From the NCBI GenBank assembly GCA_034401795.1, contig CM067360.1, forward strand, positions 50,020,073-50,084,072: a stretch of 64,000 nucleotides of DNA, read 5' to 3'. The position numbers and the translations under genes were made by a program. The stretch is from Chaetoderma sp. LZ-2023a. Taxonomy: Eukaryota; Mollusca; Caudofoveata; Chaetodermatida; Chaetodermatidae. Positions within the stretch are counted from its first letter, which is position 1; every line of letters starts with the position of its first letter. Shown piece by piece: positions 1 to 9,325 of the stretch. Below the pieces are notes generated by a model that worked only from the letters and a program-made list of their open reading frames with translations, was not told the DNA's origin and did no database searches.

Positions 1-59
1 CATATATACTAACATATAAAACAGGCAAACTGCATAGTTGTCCTGCAATCACAATTCTG

Positions 60-215
60 GTTTGCAAGAATGCCCCCCCCCCGCCCCCCCCCCTTTTTAA
101 AATACGAAAGAAACCAAATCTCAATTCGTTATTCAAAATCTATAAACCCACTATTCTATTGCCACGAGTATACTGGACTGAAATAATATAAAGGACATCC
201 CCCCCCCCCCCCCTT
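60..215. repeat. poly-C low-complexity tracts
   Basis: Two C-rich homopolymer tracts lie near positions 70-93 (interrupted by one G) and 200-213. They are simple sequence. The rest of 1-297 holds no recognisable gene. Confidence 0.8.
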
Positions 216-297
216 CACGTCCATGCCTAGCTCCACCGATATGTCTGTGTTTTGGCATGTTTGTGCTTACGTGCCCATGGCACTCGTCGCCTGTCAA

Positions 298-1285
298 CCA
301 AATTTGTTGAAAAATGAACCCCAGTTCATGTTTTAATTTAATTTGAAAATTTTTAATCTTAACATCAGAGTGTTACGTACGGTTTAATGATAGACATTCA
401 TGAGCAATCACTCATGACATCATGATTCAAAGTAATCTATATACCAAAAGCAGACAACTGAGCATGACAGTATTAACAGTCTGATTACTGAGTTTTTACA
501 GATGATATATTCCAAGGACTATATCTCTGGACATGCTAAATATTTTGAAAACAATTTGACTGAAAGTTGTTGGTGGGTAAGCCACCAACAACTTTCAGTC
601 AAATTGTTTTCAAAATATTCAGCAAGTCAGAAGTTTTAGCGCATCAAAATTATTGTCTGGTGGCTTCTAGCAGTGAGAGTTAATTAAGCATTCCATATAT
701 GGGCATTAAATGCGGCCGACTACTGACTGCTCGACATGCAGGAAACAGTCCTAGTTAGTTCAGTTTTTCTCTTGCCCCGTAGGGAAAGCGAGACAATGGG
801 CGTTTACGTTTTCCGTTTACGTTTTGAGTCGTGCTGTGTCATTTGCGATACAGTTTTTCAATGGGCTTATTAGTTAAGATTTTCTCTTCTGATTGTAATG
901 AAACTACAGTGGAGACCAGTGCGATTCAATCTTCATCATTACTAGGACAAAATTGGGGATTTTCTACCTCCTTTTCCCATGTTTGGACTCTGAACTTATT
1001 TAAAACTTTTCCTGCTTTAAAATTTTTGTTGTCTGCTTTATACAACAATGCCTCTCCAGATTTTAATGAAACCTTACAGAGTTGTTCAGTTCAATGCAGA
1101 GATGCACACTCCATTTGTACATCATTACTATGATGGAGTTTTGGATATTGTCTTCATTTTTCACGCTTTGGGACTGAATCGTTGTCACTTTTTTCTGTTA
1201 ACCCTTACCACTCCGATGTCAAAATTTGAAATTTTCAAATTAAATTAAAAGATGAACTGGTGTTCATTTTTCAACAAATTTGGTG
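298..1285. mobile_element. TIR-flanked non-autonomous element
   Basis: The segment at about 298-355 reads in reverse complement at about 1222-1283 with few mismatches (both contain CAAATTTGTTGAAAAATGAA), giving about 60-bp inverted ends around a roughly 1-kb body. Similarity continues weakly inward on both sides. The body contains a perfect hairpin at 539-619 and only short open frames, none with a recognisable domain. Interpreted as a MITE or foldback-type DNA element; no transposase is visible and no target duplication was identified. Confidence 0.5.
539..619. repeat. Perfect 38-bp-arm hairpin
   Basis: Arms 539-576 and 582-619 are exact reverse complements around a 5-nt spacer. The arm contains CAATTTGACTGAAAGTTGTT. 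The core resembles the CAATTTGACTG/CAGTCAAATTG core of the foldback family found across the window, so this may be a distant member. Confidence 0.8.
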
Positions 1286-1410
1286 AAAGATGGTGCTGTC
1301 GCAGACAGCAACATCATCCACCAAAATTGTTGCAAAATGTAGGAATAAATTTGGTGGAAGATGGTGCTGTCACAGACGGCAACATCGTCCACCAAAATTG
1401 TTGAAAAATG
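1277..1410. repeat. Two tandem foldback units
   Basis: Two successive units, about 1277-1340 and 1345-1410, each fold back on themselves: AAATTTGGTG..GATGGTGCTGTC is followed by ACAGCAACATC..CACCAAAATT. They abut the right inverted end of the 298-1285 element and look like extra copies of its terminal sequence. Confidence 0.5.
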
Positions 1411-1833
1411 TACACCGGTTTCTTTTCTATTGATGCAGTAAAAGATAGAATATTGACATCACAGTGGTAAGGGTTAAAGATTTTTATTTGCCATGTTAGT
1501 CAACAGTGTTTCTTCCAATTTTGATGAAACTTTACCGGACTGCTCTATACAATGCAAAAATTCAAAGTATAACAGCAACATCTCGCAGTCAAATTAGTTT
1601 CCTGTGTAATTAGCTTGAAATTTAGTTTCTGGAAATTTAGGTTTCAAGGTTTCAAATCGATTCCAACACACATAAAAGTTTGGCAGAGCTTAGCTAGTGA
1701 TGACAGGGAACAGCTAGAAATGATCCCTTTTTGTAAATCATAGGAAAATAAATATGTTGAGGAAATTTATCCAAATTTGAATAAAAATGGAATATACATT
1801 ATATGGGAGAGAATACAGTTTTTGTGGATATCA

Positions 1834-2302
1834 TAAAACGACCCAGACGTATATATACTGGTCTGGCGTTTTGTTAGCTTACTAAAATACTTACCACTCA
1901 ATTCACTGTTTGCTATAAGTCACCTGACTTAGATATCTCAGAAAATTGTAACCTATTCATTCCCATGGTGTGGGTTCCCTTAAAACAAGGTTAGCAGAGA
2001 TACATCCCTCCATTGGGTAGTCTTGATAGTATCTCTTTAACTCTAAAGCAGTCATTGCTCTAGGGAACCGGTTCCTCTATTCCTATAGAGAACATATAAA
2101 CGAGTCTGTGAGCATGCGCACTTATGCTACTGTGCATGCGACCGAGTCCAAGCCGTCATTAATTAATTCCACAAATTTTTTAATAATGATTTGCAATTTA
2201 ACGACGCGGGGTGGCCGAGATGGGCCACAGTGAATTGAGTGGTAAGTATTTTAGTAAGCTAACAAAACGCCAGACCAGTATATATACGTCTGGGTCGTTT
2301 TG
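1834..2302. mobile_element. Short element with ~75-bp TIRs, derived from DIRS-like terminal sequence
   Basis: About 1834-1909 is the reverse complement of about 2227-2302; both carry ACCCAGACGTATATATACTG. Between them, 1918-2206 is the reverse complement of the terminal module at 18385-18637 and again of 63390-63645. This is therefore a short derivative built from the end of the DIRS-like family. Non-coding. Its exact relation to the adjoining larger element (whether it is that element's real left end) is unresolved. Confidence 0.55.
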
Positions 2303-2427
2303 TAACACAACAAAAATACTAAGCCACTCAATTCACTGTTTGCTAAAACATAGAATTGGTCAGAGCCCAAATACTAGGTGGGTTGGTAAATTGCAAATCA
2401 GGAATGAAAGGTTAATCACCAAAAACA

Positions 2428-2765
2428 CTAAAACCAACTAAATCGCTGAAGTGCTGAAAGAGCACGAACAAACAAATGTTCTAAATAAAATACAATAATA
2501 TAATGATAATTAGAAAATCTCAGCAAAGAGAATTTAAAAACAGACGTGCGATGGTGAAGAAGACGGCTGACTAAAGAATCTCGGCAATTGAGCCTAGGTT
2601 TGAGTGGCGAAACGAGAAATGTCAGATTGTGAATTGAATCTGATCTTTCAGATAAAAATAATGTAGAATCTGACATTTATACTGCAACTTACATAATGTC
2701 GTCCACTGATAGATCTGCATAGAATGCGAAGGAGGCCATACCACGAACATCGTGTGCCTTAACAC
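2428..2765 (-). pseudogene. Tyrosine recombinase, C-terminal remnant (3' part)
   Basis: Minus-strand reading gives KAHDVRGMAS followed by FYADLSVDDIM, a stop, then a SDSTLFLSERSDSIHNLTF stretch. The H-x-x-R box followed by a W/S-S-x-T-F..Y-like segment is what the C-terminal catalytic part of DIRS/Ngaro-type tyrosine recombinases looks like. Two stops interrupt it and the expected W and Y of the last box are not intact. The Ty3/gypsy 5' LTR cuts in directly upstream of the HDVR motif at 2766; the remainder resumes at 12331. Confidence 0.45.
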
Positions 2766-2960
2766 TGTGGTGCTGGCGGTATCCCGCAGTTCCGCAGTTC
2801 GGGTTTCGCGGCTGCCGGGCTAGCTGATTCCCGCCGTTTCTACGGACACCTGACAGTCGTACCTTGGAACCTGAACCGTGCACATCTGCCGCTGGTTCCA
2901 CTGGCCGATTCAAGACCTCTGTTGGGTGAGTAACCTTTTATACATAGTTAAGTTACTACA
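2766..2960 (+). repeat. 5' LTR (195 bp)
   Basis: Begins TGTGGTGCTGG and ends AGTTACTACA (TG..CA ends). Matches 12136-12330 except at four transitions, three of them at CpG sites that are intact in the 3' LTR. Very short for an LTR; no AATAAA inside. GC-rich in its first 110 bp, unlike the flanks. Confidence 0.95.
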
Positions 2961-2962
2961 AA

Positions 2963-2975
2963 TGGTGTCAGGAGT
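2963..2975 (+). promoter_or_regulatory. Primer-binding site, tRNA-Leu type
   Basis: TGGTGTCAGGAGT starts 2 nt after the 5' LTR. It begins with TGG, the complement of the tRNA CCA tail, and its 13 nt fit the 3' end of leucine tRNAs, the primer used by several invertebrate Ty3/gypsy elements. The tRNA assignment is from general knowledge, not a search. Confidence 0.75.
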
Positions 2976-3743
2976 ACTTTGGGCCCTAAATTAAAAATTG
3001 TTATTAGTTTTTTCTAAATTCTACTCACGATTTTGCTGTTAAAAAAGATAGAATTCTCGGAAATATAAAGACTACTCTAGTCCTGCCCGAACGTCAATTT
3101 TACAAACTCTGGCCGCCATTTTGATTATTTGATAGTTATTTTTGTAGGATTTAACAATCACAGATGATAGGTGAGTTATAGTTAAATATATATTATTTAT
3201 TTATACTATAGCATGCAAATGTCGGGTATATAGATTAATATACCTTACATACACACGTCATATACGTCATAAATTCAAGATTCAATGTTATTTATTTGAA
3301 CTGTAATGAATTGAGGTATATTTTCGTGCTTAGTTCCTATCATCTATGTCAGTATTCCGTGGAATGACAACCCTATAGTTTCTGGATTGCTATTGTTAGT
3401 TGTCTTCAGTGTCATATGTACGCGATTCTGAGCTGTAATTTAACCGTCGGTTTTTCGATATTTCTTTATATGTTAATTACAGTTCAATTTCTTTGTTTAT
3501 TTCAGAATTATTTGAAATAAAGAAGTGATATAAATCACTTTTGTTGTTATTATTATCATTATTATTAACTTTTTGAACATTAGAGGGTAATCTCCCTTCT
3601 AATTAGCAAATATGTTTCAATTGTAATGTTAGGTTTACTAATTACGCTGAACACTATTTGTTTTGGGGGTTTTTCTTGTTATTATTAATTCGAAAAGTTC
3701 ATAATCACATTGCTAGTTACTCCGTTGAAACAATACTCAGCTT
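2976..3743 (+). other. Retrotransposon leader, non-coding
   Basis: 768 bp between primer site and first frame with no long open frame. It contains AATAAA near 3517 and AT-rich stretches. Presumed 5' untranslated leader; no packaging signal or splice sites can be assigned. Confidence 0.6.
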
Positions 3744-4455
3744 ATGCCTCCTTTTCAAGTTAAATCTGAGGAGTTTTTGGCTCGCACCCAGTTTTCGTTG
3801 GATCAGTCCTTTACCCACAAAGCGATTTTGTTGGGTACAAGTAAAGGTTTCATTTTGAAAAGAGCTGATCAAACTGGGTTTGTTGAGTATTGGTGTAAAA
3901 GCGGTGGTACTACACAAGACTTGGTCAATATTCTGCAGTCCAGAATAGCCAGCGCCGTTCAGAAATTTCACCGGATCGTTTTCTATATCTGGGCCGGAAC
4001 GTGCGACCTTACCGAGAAACGAGGCGACGGTTTTGTCTATTTAAGGACAGCCGATGATGAACTCGCGGTAGACCGCATTTGCCAACACTATCAACGTGCG
4101 ATAGACATAGTACGGCATTACGGCCAAACGGCGTATTCTCTGGTCCTGTATAATGAACAACTTCACCATTTGAATCCCTGTTCCTTCAAAGACCAAGAGC
4201 TGCAACTGCATGACCAACTCTCTTCTCAATGATAGAATTGAGAAAATTAATGCAGATATTGGTGTACACACCATCAAATGCAGTGTAGAGTTAATACTCC
4301 GTAATAAATCTAGTGCACGTAAACGCGTCCGTTATCATTATACTTTCGAGTTTCTGAAGGATGGTTTGCATGCAGGTACGTTACTGAATTTGGTTTGGCT
4401 TCGGAAGATTCATTTAGACGTTCTCCGGAGTTGCACCACCATCACTACTCAGTGA
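3744..4455 (+). pseudogene. SGNH/GDSL hydrolase-like frame upstream of gag (frameshifted)
   Basis: Two overlapping frames, 3744-4232 (162 aa from ATG) and 4210-4455, together look like one protein of about 235 aa split by a frameshift near 4210-4230. Visible blocks in order: ILLGTSKGF (block I position, Ser kept, Asp of GDS replaced by Thr), VFYIWAGTCDL (block III position, Asn of GxND replaced by Cys), then in the second frame FLKDGLHAGTLLNLVWL, the D-x-x-H block that supplies catalytic Asp and His. That pattern is characteristic of SGNH hydrolase folds. It ends 110 bp before gag-pol and is in the same orientation inside the LTRs, so it belongs to the element. Enzymatic activity is doubtful given the substituted blocks and frameshift; a non-enzymatic role is possible. 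Confidence 0.5.
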
Positions 4456-4564
4456 TTTATATATTTCAGTAAGCATACGCTTACGACTTATTTCAGTAGG
4501 TGATATTACTTTTTTAGCGGATATTAATTTTGCTTCCTTGGTATAAATCAACCGGTGACCCATA

Positions 4565-7500
4565 ATGACGAAACCTTTGTGTATTAACACTGCAACCGTG
4601 GAGGAACTTAGTGCACTCCATAATATTGGTAAAGTTCGAGCTGCTGGCATAGTAAATTTTCGTGAGTCCAGAGGAGGTTTCATATCCCTGGCCGACATTA
4701 AGGCAGATACTGATCTGCCTGCCACAGCTACAATCCTTGCACGATTGCTCCATGCTGGGGAAGTCATATTCGACATCAATGATGAAGGCGCTGTTGGTGG
4801 GGTCGACTCACACCCAACGGAAGAATCCCTGGAAGAGAAGGTAGCTAGACTGAACATGGAACTGTTAGCTCAAGGTATCAAATACAAGGCACTCCTTAAC
4901 TCAACTAGTCAACAAAGGGGTGATCATACCCTAGTTGATAACCTGGCTCCTAGGGGGGTATATACCCCTAGAGAACCTAAGAGGGAGTCGCGATCAGTTT
5001 CTCACCATGACACTAGGACGTCATCACCAGTTCGTAGAGCTTACTGGGATGGCTCTTCGTACAATGACTCTAGAATGTCATCCCCCGGTCGTAGAAGCTA
5101 CTCTGATGGTCCTCCTCCACCTAAAATGTCAACTTTTGATGGAAAATGTGAGTGGAAACCATTTTTCATACAGTTTGAGCATACTGCTTCAAGGTACCGT
5201 TGGTCTGATATGTATAAATTAGACATGCTCATCTCAGCTTTAAGGGACAAGGCCTTAAAGTTTTACTGCATCTGTTCTGGGCAAGTCCAGAATGATTACT
5301 TTAGTTTATGTGACAAATTAAAGTTGAGATTCGGGAAGAAAGATCTGCCCCACATCATCAGAAAAAAGATGCAAGATATTCGACAAGAGGGTAACTCTTT
5401 AGAAGAATTTGCAGACATCATTCAGGAGCTCACTTTAGATGGTTACCCTGATGCCTCAGAGAGTTTGGGCGAGACTGTTGCCATTGATGCCTTCCTACGG
5501 GGTGTTGAGCATAAACGAGCTGCTCTGATAGCTATGGATAAAGATCCGAGCACCCTGGAGGAGGCTGTGCAAATGGTCAATGCAGCTATCCATAATCAAA
5601 GATTGATCATGGGTTCCAGAAGACCTGAGGTTCGAAAGGTCCGTTTTCCGGACGATGCTTCTGGGTTGTTGGAGGCAGATAATCCTGAGCAGTTGAGAGG
5701 CATAACGGCTCCAAGCAGGATAGATAAATTGGAGAAAGATGTCGAAGGACTTAGGAAGGATATGGCGGATATGAAGGTAGATGTGGCTAAGATTTTGAAT
5801 CTTATATCTGGTCAATTCGGTCGAGGTCGGTCTCCTCCAAGAGGGAAGGTCGTTCCATCGCGTTCCCCTTCTCCTCCTCTCAGATCGGGAAAGTGCTTTA
5901 ATTGCAATTTAGAGGGGCATTTTTCCCGCGAGTGTCCAGAGCCGAGGCGTACACGGTCGCCATCACCTTCTGCTTCACCGAGATCTTCGCCTGTGCGATC
6001 ATATGATGTTCGCATGTATGAGTTTAATCGTGACCCTATGACACTAGTCATTCCCATTAAAGTAAATGGTGTTTCCGTTGATGCAGTGGTGGACACTGCG
6101 GCACAAGTGACAGTAATTGGCAATTTCTTTGCAAATAAATTACCCTACCCTTTAAAGAGGTTGGAGTCTATTGCATTGAAAGGTGCAGGTAGAGACAATG
6201 TTATCCCTGCGGAAAGTGTTGAGCCAGTCACAATTGCATTAGGCTCTATGATGTTCAACTGGCCAGTACTTCTTGCCAATATTAATGATCCGATTATATT
6301 AGGCCTGGATTTCTTGAAGGCACACAAGGCCACCATTGATCTGACTAGACAGTGTCTGACAATTAATGGAGAACCGATTCAAGCCTCAATGTTGAGAGCT
6401 CATGGGAAGGAAGCCCAAGTAGCTCGGGTAACATTGAAGCAGAAAGTGGTCGTGGGTCCTTTTGAGGCCGTGAAGACCACAGGTGTTCTGGATCGGGAGG
6501 TACAGAATGATGTTGTGCTCCAGCCCTCATCTAAACTGGAGGGTCTGGTAACACCTCATACAGTGGCCACTGCCAAAGATTCACAGATTCCTATTTTGTT
6601 GAGGAACCTGTCGGCCCAATATATTACTCTGGAACAAGACCACAACCTTGGTATTGTCACAGAAATTGAGGAGGTTTTAGACCCTAGAACAGAATTTCAA
6701 CTTGCTGGTAATCCCATAAACCAGGACGGTTTACAGACTTCTACAGCCACTGAGGTGGACCTCCCTGTGTTCTTACAGGAGCTGTATGAGAGGTCGACAT
6801 CGGGTTTATCGGAAACGCAGTCTTCGCAAGTTGAATCCATGTTAATCGAGTATCAGGATGCATTTGCAAAAGATGATCTTGATTTGGGTTTGTTCAAGGG
6901 GATAAGACATAAGGTTGACACAGGTAATGCACAACCTGTTCGTTCTAAACTTAGACGAACTCCTCTTGGTTTTGAGAATGAGGAAGAGAAACACCTTGCG
7001 GAAATGTTAGAGAAAGGTATCATAGTTCCGTCAAAATCTGAGTGGTCGTCAGCCCCGGTATTAGTTCGGAAGAAAGATGGTACCGTGAGGTACTGCGTCG
7101 ATTTTCGAGCTCTGAACAGTATAACTCGCAAAGACCTTTACCCCCTACCAAACATTGAGACATGTCTGGATGCACTTGGTGGTGCTAAGTTCATCAGCAC
7201 ACTTGATATGGCAGCTGGGTATTGGCAGGTCGAGGTTGACCCAGAGGACCGCCACAAGCTCGCATTTATCACAAGATATGGGCTTTTTGAATTTGTCCGG
7301 ATGCCATTTGGTACGTGCAACAGCCCGGCAACCTTTCAGAGGGTTGTTCAGCTGGTATTGCAAGGTCTTAACTGGTGCGAGTGTCTTGCGTATTTAGATG
7401 ACGTGGTAGTGACAGGGACTGACTTTGACAGTCATATGACCAACTTGAAAGCTGTCCTTTCCCGATTCCTGTTGCACAACCGTAAATTAAAACCTAAGAA

Positions 7501-8119
7501 GTGTAATTTGTTCCGTACAGAACTCTGTTTCTTAGGTAAGTTGGTGAGTGATAAGGGAATCGCTGTTAAGCCAAACAATATGGAAAGCGTCGCTAATTGG
7601 CCTGTTCCTAAGACCAGGAAAGAGCTGGAATCTTTCCTAGGGTTCATGAATTACCACCGAGAGCACATACAGGGTTTTGCTGGTATTTCTGCTCCTCTCT
7701 CTGCACTTACCAGTTCCAAAGTAGAGTATGACTGGACTCTAAAGCATCAGGTAGCTTTCGAAACACTTCAGGGTGCTATGGCCAACCCTGCAGTGTTAGG
7801 TTATCCGACACCGGATGGTACCTTCATACTGGATACTGATGCTTCGGAGGCGGCTATTGGTGCAGAGTTATCCCAAATTCAGAATGGGAAAGAGGTGCTT
7901 ATTGGTTTTGCAAACCGAACGTTGGCACCGGCTCAGCGTAAATATTGTGTTACACGCAAAGAGTTGCTGGTCGTGGTAGCATTTACTAGGCAGTACCGTA
8001 TGTACTTGCTAGGACGGTCATTTATTGTGCGGACTGACCATCACAGTCTCACGTGGCTGCTCAGTTTCAAGCACATCGAAGGACAACTAGCTAGATGGCT
8101 AGAAGAACTGTCCCAATAA
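4565..8119 (+). CDS. Gag-Pol part 1: HhH domain, Gag, zinc knuckle, protease, RT, RNase H
   Basis: 1,184 aa ending at a TAA (8117-8119). Domains: residues 7-70 helix-hairpin-helix of the ComEA/HhH_3 kind (INTATVEEL..LHNIGKVRAAGIV); ~140-185 R/S-rich linker; ~185-350 retrotransposon Gag region; ~385-415 coiled-coil-like stretch; CX2CX4HX4C knuckle at C444, C447, H452, C457 between SR-rich arms; aspartic protease with active site DTA at 510-512 and ILGLD at 578-582; RT ~820-1000 with D881 and YLDD at 943-946; RNase H ~1085-1165 with D1090, E1133, D1158. ATG at 4565 is the first in frame and directly precedes the HhH. Gag and Pol are fused with no frameshift between. It supplies particle protein, processing and reverse transcription of the element. 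The TAA is in the frame that continues at 8123, so it is a late nonsense mutation. Confidence 0.93.
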   Translation: MTKPLCINTATVEELSALHNIGKVRAAGIVNFRESRGGFISLADIKADTDLPATATILARLLHAGEVIFDINDEGAVGGVDSHPTEESLEEKVARLNMELLAQGIKYKALLNSTSQQRGDHTLVDNLAPRGVYTPREPKRESRSVSHHDTRTSSPVRRAYWDGSSYNDSRMSSPGRRSYSDGPPPPKMSTFDGKCEWKPFFIQFEHTASRYRWSDMYKLDMLISALRDKALKFYCICSGQVQNDYFSLCDKLKLRFGKKDLPHIIRKKMQDIRQEGNSLEEFADIIQELTLDGYPDASESLGETVAIDAFLRGVEHKRAALIAMDKDPSTLEEAVQMVNAAIHNQRLIMGSRRPEVRKVRFPDDASGLLEADNPEQLRGITAPSRIDKLEKDVEGLRKDMADMKVDVAKILNLISGQFGRGRSPPRGKVVPSRSPSPPLRSGKCFNCNLEGHFSRECPEPRRTRSPSPSASPRSSPVRSYDVRMYEFNRDPMTLVIPIKVNGVSVDAVVDTAAQVTVIGNFFANKLPYPLKRLESIALKGAGRDNVIPAESVEPVTIALGSMMFNWPVLLANINDPIILGLDFLKAHKATIDLTRQCLTINGEPIQASMLRAHGKEAQVARVTLKQKVVVGPFEAVKTTGVLDREVQNDVVLQPSSKLEGLVTPHTVATAKDSQIPILLRNLSAQYITLEQDHNLGIVTEIEEVLDPRTEFQLAGNPINQDGLQTSTATEVDLPVFLQELYERSTSGLSETQSSQVESMLIEYQDAFAKDDLDLGLFKGIRHKVDTGNAQPVRSKLRRTPLGFENEEEKHLAEMLEKGIIVPSKSEWSSAPVLVRKKDGTVRYCVDFRALNSITRKDLYPLPNIETCLDALGGAKFISTLDMAAGYWQVEVDPEDRHKLAFITRYGLFEFVRMPFGTCNSPATFQRVVQLVLQGLNWCECLAYLDDVVVTGTDFDSHMTNLKAVLSRFLLHNRKLKPKKCNLFRTELCFLGKLVSDKGIAVKPNNMESVANWPVPKTRKELESFLGFMNYHREHIQGFAGISAPLSALTSSKVEYDWTLKHQVAFETLQGAMANPAVLGYPTPDGTFILDTDASEAAIGAELSQIQNGKEVLIGFANRTLAPAQRKYCVTRKELLVVVAFTRQYRMYLLGRSFIVRTDHHSLTWLLSFKHIEGQLARWLEELSQ

Positions 8120-8122
8120 AAT

Positions 8123-9325
8123 ATGACGATGCAGTACAGGCCCGGTAAACAGCACTCTAATGCTGATGGTCTATCACGAGTTCCAAGTGATTTTTCACCT
8201 TGCCACTGTTATAAAGCTGGCCAATCTCTTAGTTCGTTACCATGTGGTGGGTGCAAATATTGTACCAAGCTTCAGCAGCAATGGTCTCAATTTGAACAAG
8301 ATGTTGATGATGTAATTCCTTTGGCTTTTCAAACCATAAGGGCCCTTCAACTGAGTAATAATGACCTATCAGACAGCGACACAGACAGCGACGATCCAGA
8401 TGGACTGCTGAATGGTGTCCCCCAAACAGACCAGGTTATCGGAAGGTCAAACTGGTTAGACGCATTCTCTTCGGAAAATCTAAGGGAGCGTCAGTTGGAG
8501 GATCCTGATCTGAAGACAGTTGTATCATGGATTGAGCAGTCACACACACCTTCTGACGCGGAGCTATATTTAGCTAGTCCAGCTGTCAAGTTTTGGTGGG
8601 CTCGTTGTGATCAATTGATTTTTGTCGATAGCATTTTGCACTATCTCTGGGTAGAAGCAAATACCACACGGAATCTGCTGGTAGTCCCAAAGTCTCTCCA
8701 GAAGCTGGTTTTGGAAAATTGTCATGATTCCAAGCTTGCCAGTCACATGGGTGAGCAGAAGACATTAGAGAGAGTGAAGGCTAAGTATATCTGGCACGGA
8801 TACTCTCGTGATGTGGTGGCGTATGTGAAATCCTGTCGGATTTGTAGCTGTAGCAAAAAAGCTTCCATCCGACCTAGAGCTGCTCTGGGCGAGTTCCATG
8901 CTGGGTTTCCCTTGGAACGGGTACATATGGACATTTTGGGCCCCTTTATCACATCTACACTGGGAAATAGATACGTGTTGATGATCATAGATCAGTTCAC
9001 TAAATGGGTTGAGTGCTATGCGCTCCCTGAACAAGGGGCAGAACTGGTAGCCAAAACGTATGTGGAGCGTTTTGTCACCACATTTGGCTGTTCATATTTC
9101 TTACACACCAACCAGGGTCGTAACTTTGAGAGCAACCTATTTAAGGAACTGTGCCATCTACTGGAGATTTCAAAAACACGCACCACAGCTTATAGACCAT
9201 GTTCGAATGGACAGATTGAACGTATAAACCGTACTGTCTTGCAGTGTATACGGTGTTACCTGCAAGAGCATGACAGACAGAAAGATTGGGACAAGTGTAT
9301 TCCTTTCATCGCTGGAGCTATATGA
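8123..9325 (+). CDS. Gag-Pol part 2: integrase zinc finger and catalytic core (broken)
   Basis: 400-codon segment in the same frame as 4565-8119, opening 3 nt after its stop; starts in the RNase H-integrase connection (KQHSNADGLSR). An acidic D/S-rich spacer lies at residues 80-95. HHCC zinc finger: H201, H208, C238, C241. Catalytic core: first Asp in HMDILGP (D270), third residue in GQIERINR (E366). The middle catalytic Asp position reads HTNQGRNFES, with Asn (N330, codon 9110-9112) in place of Asp. Ends at TGA 9323-9325, again in frame with what follows. Integrates the cDNA in functional relatives; this copy lacks one of the three metal-binding acids and is truncated. Confidence 0.88.
   Translation: MTMQYRPGKQHSNADGLSRVPSDFSPCHCYKAGQSLSSLPCGGCKYCTKLQQQWSQFEQDVDDVIPLAFQTIRALQLSNNDLSDSDTDSDDPDGLLNGVPQTDQVIGRSNWLDAFSSENLRERQLEDPDLKTVVSWIEQSHTPSDAELYLASPAVKFWWARCDQLIFVDSILHYLWVEANTTRNLLVVPKSLQKLVLENCHDSKLASHMGEQKTLERVKAKYIWHGYSRDVVAYVKSCRICSCSKKASIRPRAALGEFHAGFPLERVHMDILGPFITSTLGNRYVLMIIDQFTKWVECYALPEQGAELVAKTYVERFVTTFGCSYFLHTNQGRNFESNLFKELCHLLEISKTRTTAYRPCSNGQIERINRTVLQCIRCYLQEHDRQKDWDKCIPFIAGAI

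Noticed and set aside
2207..2235. GGGGTGGCCGAGATGGG resembling a tRNA-Leu/Ser A box
   Set aside because: No B box, anticodon arm or cloverleaf follows; it sits at a junction between repeats.
2689..2913. 74-codon minus frame starting within the LTR
   Set aside because: It is a fusion of antisense LTR sequence and the recombinase remnant created by the insertion.
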